A program made the translations under genes and the position numbers. The notes under the pieces were generated by a model that saw only the letters and a program-made list of their open reading frames with translations, was not told where the DNA came from and ran no database searches. From Nocardiopsis sp. CC223A (GTDB lineage: Bacteria; Actinomycetota; Actinomycetes; Streptosporangiales; Streptosporangiaceae), in contig NZ_JASFDV010000036.1 of the NCBI RefSeq assembly GCF_030766825.1, positions 1 to 60,248 of the forward strand: a DNA stretch of 60,248 bases, written 5' to 3'. Below are positions 46,243 through 55,377 of this stretch, piece after piece; position 1 is the stretch's first letter; every line of letters starts with the position of its first letter.

Positions 46243-48453
46243 TCAGGCCTCGCCGCGCAGGGAGTCCTTGAGGAACTCCACCTGGAGCAGCATCAGGTTC
46301 TCCGACACCGTCGGGTCCGACGGCGAGTGGGTCACCCCCGACAGCGGCAGCACCGTGTGCCTGCGCCCCGCCGCCAGCAGCGCCGAGGACATCCGCTGGG
46401 TGTGGGCGAACACCACGTTGTCGTCGGACAGGCCGTGGATCAACATCAGCGGCCGCTCCAGCTTGGCCGCGTCCTCCAGCAGTGAGCTGCGCTCGTACAC
46501 GCCCGGGTCGTCCTGGGGCAGTCCCAGGTACCGCTCGGTGTAGTGGGTGTCGTACAGCCGCCAGTCGATGACCGGGGCGCCCGCCACCGCGGCGTGGAAC
46601 ACGTCCGGGCGGCGCAGCACCGCCAGCGCCGACAGGTAGCCGCCGAACGACCACCCGTGGATCCCCACCCGGGAGGTGTCCAGGCAGCCGAACCGCTCCG
46701 CGGCGTCCCGCAGCGCGGTGACCTGGTCCTCCAGCACCCCCGAGGCCAGGTCCAGGTGGATCTCCTGCTCCCACTCCACGCCGATGCCGGGGGTGCCGCG
46801 GCCGTCGGCGATGAGCACCGCGAACCCCTGCTCGGCGTACCACTGGGCGGTCAGGAACGCGCCGCGCGCGTGCAGCACCCGTTGGGCGTGCGGGCCGCCG
46901 TAGGGCGCCATGAGCACCGGCAGCGGGCGCAGGTCGTCCCGGTACCAGGACGGCAGCACCAGTGCGCACGGGATGCCCCGCTCGCCCGCCCGCCAGAACT
47001 CCACCCGCGGCTCCGGCAGGTCCGGGGTCTCGGCGCAGCTCTCGATGGACCCGTGGGCGCGCCGGGTCTCGGTGCTCACCTCGCGCAGTACCAGGGTGTG
47101 CACCCCGGGGAACTCCATCGACCGGTGCTGCACCACCAGGGTGTCGCCGCGCAGCCGCCCCGAACGCAGACCGCTGTGCGCGTGGGCGTCGGCCGACACC
47201 GAGCAGCCGTGCCCGGGCAGCTCGATCGGGGCGGAGAGCCCGGTGCCCAGGTCCACCAGCCACAACGACACGTCGCCGGGCCGGTCGGCGGGGGAGCCCG
47301 AGTACAGGATCCGGTCGCCGTCCACGTCCACCACACCGCGCACGTACACGTCGGCGGGGCTGACGGCGTGCCCGCCCACGAACACCCGGCGCTCGCCGGC
47401 CCCGCCCTCGCGGCCGATCCACACCAGGTCGCCCCTGTCGGTGTGGGCGGGTACGCCCGGCATCAGCTCGACCCACACGTCGTCGGTCTCGGTGCGCGTC
47501 TCCATGGCCAGCCCGGTCGCCGGGTCGGCGCCGAACAGGGTGAGGGTGCGCTGGTCGCGGCTCTGCGCGGTGAACACCACGGTGGGGGAGCCGTCCGGGC
47601 CGGTCGTCCACCCGGCGGTCGCCAGGTAGGGCAGCGCCTCCCGGTCCCAGTCGATCCACACCGGCTCGGGGGCGCCCTCCCGGCGGAACGCGGCGGAGGA
47701 GGCCACCGGGAGGGCGGCCAGCCGCACCTGCGCGTTGTCGGTGCCGGCCGCCGGGTAGCGCAGCTCGGTGGGCTCCTGCTCGGGGGCGGCCGGGTCGTCC
47801 ACGTACCAGCGGCCCACCGGGGACTCGTCCACCCGGGCGGCCAGCAGCGCCGAGCCGTCGGGCGCCCACCAGAACCCGCGGTAGCGGCCCATCTCCTCGG
47901 CGGCGATGAAGTCGGCCAGGCCCCAGGTGACGTCGTCGCCGTCGGGGGAGGCCAGCGCCCGGTCGCCGTGGTCGGGTTCGGCGTCGGCGATGTCGATGAC
48001 CCGCAGCGCCCCGCCGCTGACGTAGGCGACCCGGTCGCCCGCGGGGTCGATCCGCGGGTCCACCACCGGGGTGGCGGCGGGCAGTTCGCGCGGCTCGGTG
48101 CGGTCGCCCACCAGGTCCACGTAGAACAGGCGGCCGGACAGGGTGAACACGGCGCGGGTGAACGCCTGGTCCACCGTGTACGACACGATGCCGCCGCCGC
48201 TCTCGCGCAGCCGCTCCCGGCGGGCCCGCTCCTCCGGCGGCAGGTCCTCGTCGTCGGCGCCGAGCGCGCGCGGGTCGGCGACCACGTGCTCGGTGCCCTC
48301 CTCCGCCTCGTGCACCCACAGGCAGGTGGCGGTGTCGATGCCGTCGCGCCCTCTCAGGAAGGCGATGCGCCGACCGTCCGGGGACACCTCGAAGGAGCGC
48401 GGGACGCCGATGGTGAAGCGCTGGGTACGTGCCTGTTGGCGAGGAAAGCTCAT
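46243..48453 (-). CDS. S9 family prolyl oligopeptidase (DPP IV-like)
   Basis: The 736-residue enzyme has an N-terminal beta-propeller (FEVSPDGRRIAFLRG, FWWAPDGSALLAARVDE, etc.) and a C-terminal alpha/beta hydrolase domain. The nucleophile is in GIHGWSFGGYLSALAVL (Ser near residue 600), Asp in LIHGLSDDNVVF, and His in LSGVTHSPS. It likely cleaves dipeptides or short peptides after proline. No signal peptide is seen, so it is cytoplasmic. ATG 48453 was chosen because homology begins there; ATG 48474 is possible. Confidence 0.88.
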   Translation of the reverse strand: MSFPRQQARTQRFTIGVPRSFEVSPDGRRIAFLRGRDGIDTATCLWVHEAEEGTEHVVADPRALGADDEDLPPEERARRERLRESGGGIVSYTVDQAFTRAVFTLSGRLFYVDLVGDRTEPRELPAATPVVDPRIDPAGDRVAYVSGGALRVIDIADAEPDHGDRALASPDGDDVTWGLADFIAAEEMGRYRGFWWAPDGSALLAARVDESPVGRWYVDDPAAPEQEPTELRYPAAGTDNAQVRLAALPVASSAAFRREGAPEPVWIDWDREALPYLATAGWTTGPDGSPTVVFTAQSRDQRTLTLFGADPATGLAMETRTETDDVWVELMPGVPAHTDRGDLVWIGREGGAGERRVFVGGHAVSPADVYVRGVVDVDGDRILYSGSPADRPGDVSLWLVDLGTGLSAPIELPGHGCSVSADAHAHSGLRSGRLRGDTLVVQHRSMEFPGVHTLVLREVSTETRRAHGSIESCAETPDLPEPRVEFWRAGERGIPCALVLPSWYRDDLRPLPVLMAPYGGPHAQRVLHARGAFLTAQWYAEQGFAVLIADGRGTPGIGVEWEQEIHLDLASGVLEDQVTALRDAAERFGCLDTSRVGIHGWSFGGYLSALAVLRRPDVFHAAVAGAPVIDWRLYDTHYTERYLGLPQDDPGVYERSSLLEDAAKLERPLMLIHGLSDDNVVFAHTQRMSSALLAAGRRHTVLPLSGVTHSPSDPTVSENLMLLQVEFLKDSLRGEA

Positions 48454-48575
48454 GGGTCCGATTGTGTCCCACATCTCCGGTTCCCGCTCGGCCCCTGTGG
48501 ACGAGCGCCCCGGGTCCGCGCTCCACCTGGCCGTTCGGGCGGGATCGCGGGCATGCGGCCGGTATTGTTCACCAC

Positions 48576-49445
48576 GTGGTGACCGACAGACGACTCATGA
48601 TGGTGCACGCCCACCCCGACGACGAGAGCATCGTCACCGGGGCCACACTGGCGAAGTACGCGGCCGAAGGTGCCGGGGTCACCCTGGTGACCTGCACCCT
48701 GGGCGAGGAGGGCGAGGTCATCCCCGCCGACCTCGCGCACCTGACGGCCGACCGCGACGACACCCTCGGCGACCACCGGGTCGGTGAGCTGGACAAGGCC
48801 TGCGTCTCCCTGGGAGTGCGCGACCACCGGTTCCTGGGCGGCGCCGGGCGCTACCGCGACTCCGGGATGGCGGGCACGCCCTCGGCCGAGCGCCCCGAGG
48901 CGTTCCGGAACGCCGACGTCGAGGAGGCCGCCCGCCTGCTCGCGGAGATCGTCCGGGAGGTCCGCCCGCACGTCCTGGTCTCCTACGACGAGCACGGCGG
49001 CTACGGCCACCCCGACCACATCCAGGCCCACCGGGTCACCCGGCGCGCCTGCGTGAAGGCGGGCGAGCGGTCGATGCCCGGCACCCCGTGGCAGGTCCGC
49101 AAGCTGTACGCGATCGCCCAGCCGGTGTCGGTGATCGAGGCGTCCATCGCCCGGCTCAACGAGGAGGCGGGGCCGTTCACCCCGCCCGGCGCGGTGTCCG
49201 ACATCGCCCGGGGCACCCCGGACGAGCTGGTCACCACCCGGATCGACGCCACCGACCACTGGGCGGCCAAGGCGCTGGCGATGCGCGCCCACGCCACCCA
49301 GATCACCGTGGACGGCGAGCGTTTCGCCCTGTCCAACGACATCGCCCAGGAGATCACCGCGGTGGAGTACTTCACCCTCCTGCTCGGACCGACCCCGCGC
49401 CGTTCGGCCGGAGAGTTCGAGACCGACCTCTTCGAGGGCCTGTGA
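48576..49445 (+). CDS. mshB: Mycothiol biosynthesis deacetylase MshB
   Basis: The 289-residue zinc enzyme deacetylates GlcNAc-inositol, the second committed step of mycothiol synthesis. It carries MMVHAHPDDESI (zinc His and Asp with catalytic Asp, residues 9-19), EEGEVIP and HGGYGHPDHIQAH (third zinc ligand, about residue 146). The GTG at 48576 follows TATTGT by 7 bases, typical of leaderless mRNAs; GTG 48579 is next to it. Presence of this gene confirms an actinobacterial host. It overlaps the next gene by four bases (GTGA). Confidence 0.93.
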   Translation: MVTDRRLMMVHAHPDDESIVTGATLAKYAAEGAGVTLVTCTLGEEGEVIPADLAHLTADRDDTLGDHRVGELDKACVSLGVRDHRFLGGAGRYRDSGMAGTPSAERPEAFRNADVEEAARLLAEIVREVRPHVLVSYDEHGGYGHPDHIQAHRVTRRACVKAGERSMPGTPWQVRKLYAIAQPVSVIEASIARLNEEAGPFTPPGAVSDIARGTPDELVTTRIDATDHWAAKALAMRAHATQITVDGERFALSNDIAQEITAVEYFTLLLGPTPRRSAGEFETDLFEGL

Positions 49446-49963
49446 GCGCGGGTGCGGGCGGCGCCCGCCCCGCCCCGGTGGAGGGGGCCGACCCGGCCCG
49501 CTACGAGGCGCCCGGACAGGACGACCCCGTGCTGACGACGGTGGTGGCCGCGGTCACCTTCCCGGTGCTCGTGGCGGCGGGGGCGGCGGCCGGGCTGCTG
49601 TCGGCGACCGGAGCGGGCTGGCTGACCCGCTACTGGGAGGCGGGGACCCCCGCCCAGGTTCTGGGCGCGGTGGGGCTGGTGGCACTGCTGGGGGCCCTGT
49701 ACGGCCTGTGCCGCCTGTGCGCGTGGGGCACCCGCGGTGTCTCGGGCGGGGTGGCCTTCGCCCTGGGCTTCATGGCCGTGGCCATGGTGCTCACCATGTA
49801 CATGCCGGGCGGCGACATCGTACTGACCGACCACCTGCTCCACTACGGCTACCTCTTCGGGTCCATGGTGGTGCTGGCGATCGCGGTGGTGCGCGGCGTC
49901 CGGGAGGGCGGCAACCCCTTCCCGGCCGGACCGCCCCCGGCCCCGAAGAGCGACCGGTCCTGA
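49442..49963 (+). CDS. Membrane protein coupled to MshB (DUF6113-like)
   Basis: The 173-residue protein has an N-terminal polar segment and four hydrophobic helices (TVVAAVTFPVLVAAGAAAGLL, VLGAVGLVALLGALYGLC, GGVAFALGFMAVAMVLTMYM, LFGSMVVLAIAVVRGV), ending in a Pro-rich tail. In Streptomyces a small membrane gene commonly follows mshB. The GTG start is inside the mshB stop region, indicating coupled translation. No known function. Confidence 0.75.
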   Translation: MSAGAGGARPAPVEGADPARYEAPGQDDPVLTTVVAAVTFPVLVAAGAAAGLLSATGAGWLTRYWEAGTPAQVLGAVGLVALLGALYGLCRLCAWGTRGVSGGVAFALGFMAVAMVLTMYMPGGDIVLTDHLLHYGYLFGSMVVLAIAVVRGVREGGNPFPAGPPPAPKSDRS

Positions 49964-49993
49964 CCACGCCCGCCGGCCCCGGCGGCCCCGTGG
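49964..49993. terminator. Hairpin between convergent genes
   Basis: CCACG..CGCCGG facing CCGGCG..CGTGG with small internal mismatches, filling nearly the whole 31-base gap between the membrane gene and the site-2 protease gene. Confidence 0.65.
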
Positions 49994-49994
49994 C

Positions 49995-51026
49995 TCAGGC
50001 GTTCCAGAACTGGAGCAGCAGCTCGCCCAGGAACACGGTGCCCTCGAACGTCGGGTTGGGCATGACGGTCCGGAACAGGGTGTAGAACGCACCCACCCAC
50101 AGGTCCCGCACGGCCGGGAACCACAGGACGGCGAACACCGCCACGGAACCGAACAGCGCGTTCACCCGGGCGGTGGACACCCACGGCCGGTCGGGCAGGG
50201 CCGCGGCGAGCACCTCGAAGCCGTCCAGGCCGGGGACGGGCAGCAGGTTGATCACCGCCGAGGTCAGGTTGAGGAAGGCCAGGAACGCCAGCGCGGAGAT
50301 CGCCCAGTTGGTGGTGTCGTTGCCCGGCGGTACCAGGATCGACACGGTGACGGCCAGCGCGGCGAACAGCACCAGGCTCGCCAGCGGCCCGGCCAGCGCG
50401 ACCGGCACCCGCCGGCCCCGCGGGATCCGGTCCCATGCCACGAACGCGGGCGGCCCGTTGAGGCCGAAGGCACCGAAGCCCAGGTAGAGCGCGGGCAGCA
50501 CGGTCCCGGCGAAGGCGTGCCGGAACCCCAGCGGGTTGAGGCGCAGGTAGGCGCCGCCCCGCTGGGAGCGGTCGCCGGCCAGGTGCGCGGCGAGCGCGTG
50601 GGCGTACTCGTGCACGGCGCAGGAGACGATCCAGCCCAACAGGATGAACAACGGCGGGATCAGCGGGGTGACACCGGTGTTCTCGGGGGCCCAGTCCAGC
50701 TCCACGGCCCGCCAGGACAGCCATCCGGCGAACACGGTCAGGCCCAGCACCAGCACGAAAACCGGACTGGGCAGGAAGTCGAACACGCCCCCGGTCCGCT
50801 CCCCGTCCCCGGTGCGGGGGGCCGCTGCGGCGTCCTTCCCGTCCTTCTGCCCGTCGGCCTTCCCGGTGTCCTTGACCGGCGCCCCGGTCCCGGGTCCGCG
50901 CTCGGCCAGCTCCGGACGGTTGAGGGCGTCCTCGGGCATGCGCTCCCAGGGGTCGGCGGCGTCCGTGCGCGGGGTGTCGGGCGCGTCGGTCGGCTCCGAC
51001 CCCGGGGCCGGTTCGGGCGTGGGCAT
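49995..51026 (-). CDS. Site-2 protease family (M50) intramembrane metalloprotease
   Basis: The 343-residue protein has a disordered acidic/Pro-rich N-terminus (about 80 residues), then six TM segments. The zinc motif is HEYAHALAAH (HExxH, residues about 140), and the second conserved site is NLLPVPGLDGFEVL with its Asp ligand. Such proteases cut membrane-bound anti-sigma factors or other membrane proteins. No sigma/anti-sigma pair is adjacent, so the substrate is unknown. Confidence 0.88.
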   Translation of the reverse strand: MPTPEPAPGSEPTDAPDTPRTDAADPWERMPEDALNRPELAERGPGTGAPVKDTGKADGQKDGKDAAAAPRTGDGERTGGVFDFLPSPVFVLVLGLTVFAGWLSWRAVELDWAPENTGVTPLIPPLFILLGWIVSCAVHEYAHALAAHLAGDRSQRGGAYLRLNPLGFRHAFAGTVLPALYLGFGAFGLNGPPAFVAWDRIPRGRRVPVALAGPLASLVLFAALAVTVSILVPPGNDTTNWAISALAFLAFLNLTSAVINLLPVPGLDGFEVLAAALPDRPWVSTARVNALFGSVAVFAVLWFPAVRDLWVGAFYTLFRTVMPNPTFEGTVFLGELLLQFWNA

Positions 51027-51146
51027 GATGCTCCTGCTGGTCGCGCGGGGTTGTCCGCGCTCCAGGTTAGGCCCTGCCGGGCACCGGTCCGCAGCGGGTG
51101 CCCGGCAGCGGAGCGCCGTTCCCGCGCCCTTGCGCCGGGCCGCCGG

Positions 51147-52502
51147 TCAGACCACCGCGCGCGGCGCCACCGCCGACTTGTGCAGGCTGGCCAGCGCGAA
51201 CACCCGGCCCGCGGCGGTCAGTTCCCGGTGGCCGCAGCCGTCGTCCTCGGTGAGCAGGCCCAGCGCGTCCAGCAGCCAGCTCACCGACATCACCATGGCC
51301 CGCACCTGGTCGGAGGCGGCCTCGGCGGTGCGCCGGTGGGAGGCGGCGTGCCGCCCCGACGGGCTCTGCGGTTCGGGCGGCGTCCACCCGGACCCGGTGA
51401 GCAGGCGCTCGGCGGTGATCATGTCCGACTCCCCGGGCCGGGAGTGCGAGCCGCTGCCCTGCGGGGTGCGCGACAGCAGCATGCCCAGCAGTGTCTCGGC
51501 GGCCGCCTGTTCGGGGCCGCCGGTGCGGCACAGGGTCTCGGTGGCGGCCCGCCACATCTCCTCGGGGTCGGCGCGGAGCTGGCGCCCGCGCCGGGTCAGC
51601 ACCAGGCGGCGGCCGGACCGGCGCACCACCCGCATCCCCCGCATCATCTGGTGCAGGGCGATCAGCTGGGTGGCGTCGGTCTCGCTGCGCGGCGGCTCGG
51701 GGGAGGTGCGCCAGCCGAAGTCCTCGCACATCGACCGCACCACACCGGGGGAGATGTAGCCGATCTGGGTGAGCGCGATCCCGTCCTCGGCCAGGTCGAG
51801 CAGCCGCTGTAGGGGCGCCATGGTGGTGTCGGCGGTGCGCGGCACGTCGGCGCCGGCGATGATCCGGCCCACCAGCGGCCACAGGTGCCGGCGGTGCGGG
51901 TGGGCGGGCGAGGACAGCCAGGCCCGTACCCGCTCCTCGCGGATCCGGTCCAGGTGGCTGAGCCCGCGGTCGTCGGGCCGGGTCAGGAAGGACCGGGTGA
52001 ACCGCTCCTGGGCGTGCCGCCAGCCCTGCTTGCCGGGCCGCACGTCGCCCAGCACGATCGCCAGCTCCAGCGCCGAGGCGGTCTCCTGCCGGGCCCGGAT
52101 CTCGGCGTCGCCGACCACGGTCCCCCAGGTCAGCTCGGGCAGGTCCGGCGGCTCCACCCCGGACTCCCACATCATCCGCTCGTACACGGCCACCCCGGCG
52201 CCGTGGTCCCTGTCGTGGACCGACAGCAGGTGGGTGGTGGCCGGGGCCGAGCAGATCTGCGCGTACCGGTGCAGCTGGAGCAGCGAGAACAGCGTGCCCA
52301 GGGCGCGCAGCGCGGCCGCCCGGTCGGTCCGGGAGAAACGGGCCGGCAGCTCGAACCAGCAGAACCGCTGGACGGTGTGCTGGTTGAGGCTCTCCAGATC
52401 GTTGCCCGGAGCCAGCGTGTCCAGGGCCTGCCGGGCCATCTCGGCCGATCGCCCGTCGCGCCGGGCCAGCTCGGCGAGCGCGGACGCTACTGCTTCACCC
52501 AT
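51147..52502 (-). CDS. Winged-helix protein, pRiA4b-like domains
   Basis: A 451-residue cytoplasmic protein I cannot assign to a pathway. Residues about 235-310 (LQRLLDLAEDGIALTQIGYISPGVVRSMCEDFGW ... MRGMRVVRRSGRRLVLTRRGRQLRADPEEMWRA) follow the winged-helix pattern seen in plasmid pRiA4b ORF-3-like proteins. A second winged-helix-like segment sits at the C-terminus (SWLLDALGLLTEDDGCGHRELTAAGRVFALA). The N-terminal half is helical with no recognised motif. It starts with ATG and is followed downstream by the site-2 protease gene. Confidence 0.7.
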   Translation of the reverse strand: MGEAVASALAELARRDGRSAEMARQALDTLAPGNDLESLNQHTVQRFCWFELPARFSRTDRAAALRALGTLFSLLQLHRYAQICSAPATTHLLSVHDRDHGAGVAVYERMMWESGVEPPDLPELTWGTVVGDAEIRARQETASALELAIVLGDVRPGKQGWRHAQERFTRSFLTRPDDRGLSHLDRIREERVRAWLSSPAHPHRRHLWPLVGRIIAGADVPRTADTTMAPLQRLLDLAEDGIALTQIGYISPGVVRSMCEDFGWRTSPEPPRSETDATQLIALHQMMRGMRVVRRSGRRLVLTRRGRQLRADPEEMWRAATETLCRTGGPEQAAAETLLGMLLSRTPQGSGSHSRPGESDMITAERLLTGSGWTPPEPQSPSGRHAASHRRTAEAASDQVRAMVMSVSWLLDALGLLTEDDGCGHRELTAAGRVFALASLHKSAVAPRAVV

Positions 52503-52743
52503 GGACGGCGCCGACCTCCCCGAAACCCCGTGGTTGACGCCCGCGTGTCCGCCGGGGGGTGCCGTCGGGGGCGCGGTACTTCGCGGTACTGCGTGGTCGC
52601 CGACGCCAGGGGGCGGCCGTCGGGACTGAGCCTGTCCTACCCAGGTGGGGCCGAAGAATGCCTCCCGGCGGACGCGACATGCACGTGCGTTCGCCCGGCG
52701 CACACCCTGGACGCGCGGGGTGCCCGCGGCCGCCGCACACCCG

Positions 52744-52995
52744 TCACGGGGTGCGCCCGGAGGCCGCACCGCCCCGCCGCGGGGGGACGTCGGGAACGAC
52801 CCGGCTGGCGACGATGGACGACTCCTCGACGCGCGCCTCCCGGCCGTCGCGCCGGCGCACGGTCAGCACACCGTCGTCCCATGACTCCAGCACTCCGACG
52901 ATATCGGTGAAACCCCCGTCGGGGAGGTGGATTCGGATGGAGACCCTGTTGCCCGTGTCCTCCCGGGTGATCCGGTGGACCAGGCGACCCGCCAT
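52744..52995 (-). CDS. SH3-like domain protein (Rv0428c N-terminal type)
   Basis: This 83-residue protein is a single beta-barrel: GRLVHRITREDTGNRVSIRIHLPDGGFTDIVGVLESWDDGVLTVRRRDGREARVEESSIVASRVVP. This corresponds to the SH3-like domain that precedes the acetyltransferase domain in Rv0428c-type GNAT proteins. Here no acetyltransferase domain follows; the protein ends with a short basic tail. It is divergent from fdxA. It is either a trimmed gene or a stand-alone form; the reading frame is clean. Confidence 0.7.
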   Translation of the reverse strand: MAGRLVHRITREDTGNRVSIRIHLPDGGFTDIVGVLESWDDGVLTVRRRDGREARVEESSIVASRVVPDVPPRRGGAASGRTP

Positions 52996-53188
52996 GTGCA
53001 ACGCGCCCCCCGAATGTGCGACGACTTCGCTTCGCCGCCATACTAGGACCACGACATCTGTGCCAATCGTTCGCAGAGGCCGGGAGCACGGTCCCGGGCG
53101 CCCGCACGCCGGACCGTGCCCGACGGACGTCTCTGCGAGGTCCCCGCCTCCCCCGTGGGAACGCGGGGGTGAGATCAAGGAGTACGAC

Positions 53189-53509
53189 GTGACCTACGTC
53201 ATCGCGCAGCCCTGTGTTGATGTGATGGACAAGGCGTGCATCGACGAGTGCCCCGTGGACTGCATCTACGAGGGTGAGCGCAGCCTGTATATCCACCCGG
53301 ACGAGTGCGTTGACTGCGGTGCGTGCGAGCCGGTCTGCCCGGTCGAGGCCATCTACTACGAGGACGACCTGCCCGAGCAGTGGTCGGACTTCTACAAGGC
53401 CAACGTCGAGTTCTTCGACGACCTCGGCTCCCCGGGCGGCGCCTCCAAGGTCGGCAAGATCGACCGCGACCACCCCCTCGTCGCCAAGCTGCCGCCGCAG
53501 GCGGAGTAG
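53189..53509 (+). CDS. fdxA: 7Fe ferredoxin
   Basis: The 106-residue ferredoxin carries CVDVMDKACIDECPVDCIYEGERSLYIHPDECVDCGACEPVCPVEAIYYEDD, binding one [3Fe-4S] and one [4Fe-4S] cluster, and the conserved C-terminal DFYKANVEFFDDLGSPGGASKVGKIDRDHPLV. It probably serves cytochromes P450 or other redox enzymes. AAGGAG lies 7 bases before the GTG. The next gene, dapC, follows after a stable hairpin, as in other actinobacteria where fdxA precedes dapC. Confidence 0.94.
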   Translation: MTYVIAQPCVDVMDKACIDECPVDCIYEGERSLYIHPDECVDCGACEPVCPVEAIYYEDDLPEQWSDFYKANVEFFDDLGSPGGASKVGKIDRDHPLVAKLPPQAE

Positions 53510-53582
53510 CCCCGGCCCGTTCCGATCGCTCGCCGGTGCGTCTCCGTGGCGCAGAGGGCGTCCCCGCGCGCGATCGCACCGC

Positions 53583-53626
53583 CATCGCGCCGATCCCCCC
53601 GTCACCGGGGGGGGGTCGGCGCGATG
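53583..53626 (+). terminator. Long GC hairpin between fdxA and dapC
   Basis: CATCGCGCCGA-T-CCCCCC pairs with GGGGGG...TCGGCGCGATG across a 6-base loop (GTCACC), with an extra GG bulge. It is followed by no T tract and lies between two co-oriented genes, so it may be a partial terminator that sets relative expression. Confidence 0.65.
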
Positions 53627-53684
53627 CGTGTTCAAACCCCGCCCCCGGGCCGCGACGGCCCGGACGACCCGATGGAGACGCGAG

Positions 53685-54791
53685 ATGACCCGGCGGCCCG
53701 TGACGGACCGGCTCCCCACCTTCCCGTGGGATCGGCTGACCCCGTACAAGAAGATCGCCGCGGATCACCCCGACGGCATCGTCGACCTGTCCGTGGGCAC
53801 CCCCGTGGACCCGGTGCCGCCGGGCCTGCGCGCCGCGCTGGCCGCCGCCGCCGACAGTCCCGGGTACCCGCTGACCTGGGGCACCCCGGCGCTGCGGGCC
53901 TCCATCACCGGCTGGCTGGAGCGCCGCCACGGAGTGAGCGTCCCGGAGGAGGGCGTGCTGCCGACGGTCGGCTCCAAGGAACTCGTCGCCTGGCTGCCCA
54001 CCCTGCTCGGGCTGGGTCCGGGCGACACCGTCGTCCACCCCGAGCTGGCCTACCCCACCTACGACATCGGCGCCCGCCTGGCCGGGGCGACCCCGGTGGC
54101 GGCCGACGGCCTGACCGCCCTGGGCCCGGCCCCGGTGCGGTTGCTGTGGGTGAACTCGCCGAGCAACCCGACCGGCCGGGTCCTGGGCGTGCCGCACCTG
54201 CGCAAGGTCGTCGCCTGGGCCCGCGAGCGCGGCGTGATCGTCGCCTCCGACGAGTGCTACCTCGATCTGGGCTGGGAGGGCGAGGCCCCGGTCTCGATCC
54301 TGCACCCGGACGTGAGCGACGGCTCCCACGAGGGCCTGCTCGCCGTGCACTCCCTGTCCAAGCGCTCCAACCTGGCGGGGTACCGCGCCGCGTTCGTCGC
54401 CGGTGACACCGCGCTGGTCCAGGAGCTGCTGGCGGTGCGCAAGCACGCGGGGATGATCGTGCCCGCCCCGGTCCAGGCCGCCATGGGCGCCGCCCTGGAC
54501 GACGACGCGCACGCCCTGGAGCAGAAGGAGCGCTACCGCGCCCGCCGGGACCGGCTGCGCGCCGCCCTCACCGGCGCGGGCTGGCGGATCGACCACTCCC
54601 AGGCGGGGCTGTACCTGTGGGCCTCCCACCCCGACCACGACGCCTGGGGCGCGGTGGAGCACCTGGCCGAGCGCGGCGTCCTCGTCGCGCCGGGCGAGTT
54701 CTACGGGCCCACCGGCAACGGCAGCGTCCGTGTGGCGTTCACCGCCACCGACGAGCGGGTCGGGGCCGCCGCCGCCCGCCTGTCCGCCTGA
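53685..54791 (+). CDS. dapC: Succinyldiaminopimelate transaminase DapC
   Basis: A 368-residue PLP enzyme of the class I/II aminotransferases, catalysing the DapC step of the succinylase lysine/diaminopimelate pathway. It begins DRLPTFPWDRLTPYKKIAADHPDGIVDLSVGTPVDPVP, typical of actinobacterial DapC. It has WVNSPSNPTGRV, ASDECYLDLGW, the PLP Lys in HSLSKRSNLAGYRAAFVAG (about residue 225), and VRVAFTA at the end. GGAG lies 7 bases before the ATG. DapD and DapE of the same pathway are at 56436 and 57721. Confidence 0.93.
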   Translation: MTRRPVTDRLPTFPWDRLTPYKKIAADHPDGIVDLSVGTPVDPVPPGLRAALAAAADSPGYPLTWGTPALRASITGWLERRHGVSVPEEGVLPTVGSKELVAWLPTLLGLGPGDTVVHPELAYPTYDIGARLAGATPVAADGLTALGPAPVRLLWVNSPSNPTGRVLGVPHLRKVVAWARERGVIVASDECYLDLGWEGEAPVSILHPDVSDGSHEGLLAVHSLSKRSNLAGYRAAFVAGDTALVQELLAVRKHAGMIVPAPVQAAMGAALDDDAHALEQKERYRARRDRLRAALTGAGWRIDHSQAGLYLWASHPDHDAWGAVEHLAERGVLVAPGEFYGPTGNGSVRVAFTATDERVGAAAARLSA

Positions 54792-55377
54792 TGGGATGTG
54801 CCGGGTCGGTGAGACTCGGTTCCGTGGCCGCCGGCAGGTGAGCACTGCCTCCGCCAGAAGCAGTCGAGTCCTGGTGTCGGACCGTGCCCCTGCCGGGCGG
54901 CCGTTCCCGGCCCGCTGATGGGGTGGCGTGCTCGCCTCTTTGCGGGGTGTGAGCACTGGATCCATTGGGCCGCGCGCCGCTTCCCGCGGGCTGCACCACC
55001 ATCACCCGGACAGGGGGATCGCGTTGCCACTGATCGGTGACGACTGGGCCGAGAACCACCACGACATCGAAACTCCAGGACGAGACCGGCAAGAGACCGG
55101 CCGCGGCCAGGCCGCCCGAGGGTGTGGCGGGCATCGCGAATCTGACACCCGCACCCCGGTCGGCCGTTCCCGGCCGGTCCCGGGAGACTCCTATGAATGC
55201 CGATCGGCTTCAGTGGCGTCGCTCCGTGTGATCCGTTGGCCGGTGCCGGTGGTGCGGATCGACCGCATGAGGACGCGGTAGACCTCGCGGGCCGACGAAT
55301 CCCGTGGCAGACGGCCGGTCGGCGTCGGTCGGCCCGTGAGTCGGACCCGTCGGAGAAGCCACCGCACGTCCTCACGG
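54792..55377. other. Intergenic region with insertion-element debris
   Basis: No intact gene. It contains an IS110-type transposase scar (about 55021-55143). On the other strand, bases 55200-55330 have a coding-like codon pattern (AREVYRVLMRSIRTTGTGQ) that I could not assign. Base composition is slightly less GC-rich than the flanks. GTGAGCACTG occurs twice. Confidence 0.5.
55021..55143 (+). pseudogene. IS110-family transposase N-terminal remnant
   Basis: One frame reads ALPLIGDDWAENHHDIE. Skipping one base (55072) the next frame continues LQDETGKRPAAARPPEGVAGIANL. Together these match the start of actinobacterial IS110-type transposases (GDDWAEDHHDVE..DETGRRLAKARLPEGVAGIARLH), with the DEDD first Asp in place. 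The fragment is about 41 codons, frameshifted, and lacks the rest of the gene, so it is inactive. Confidence 0.65.
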
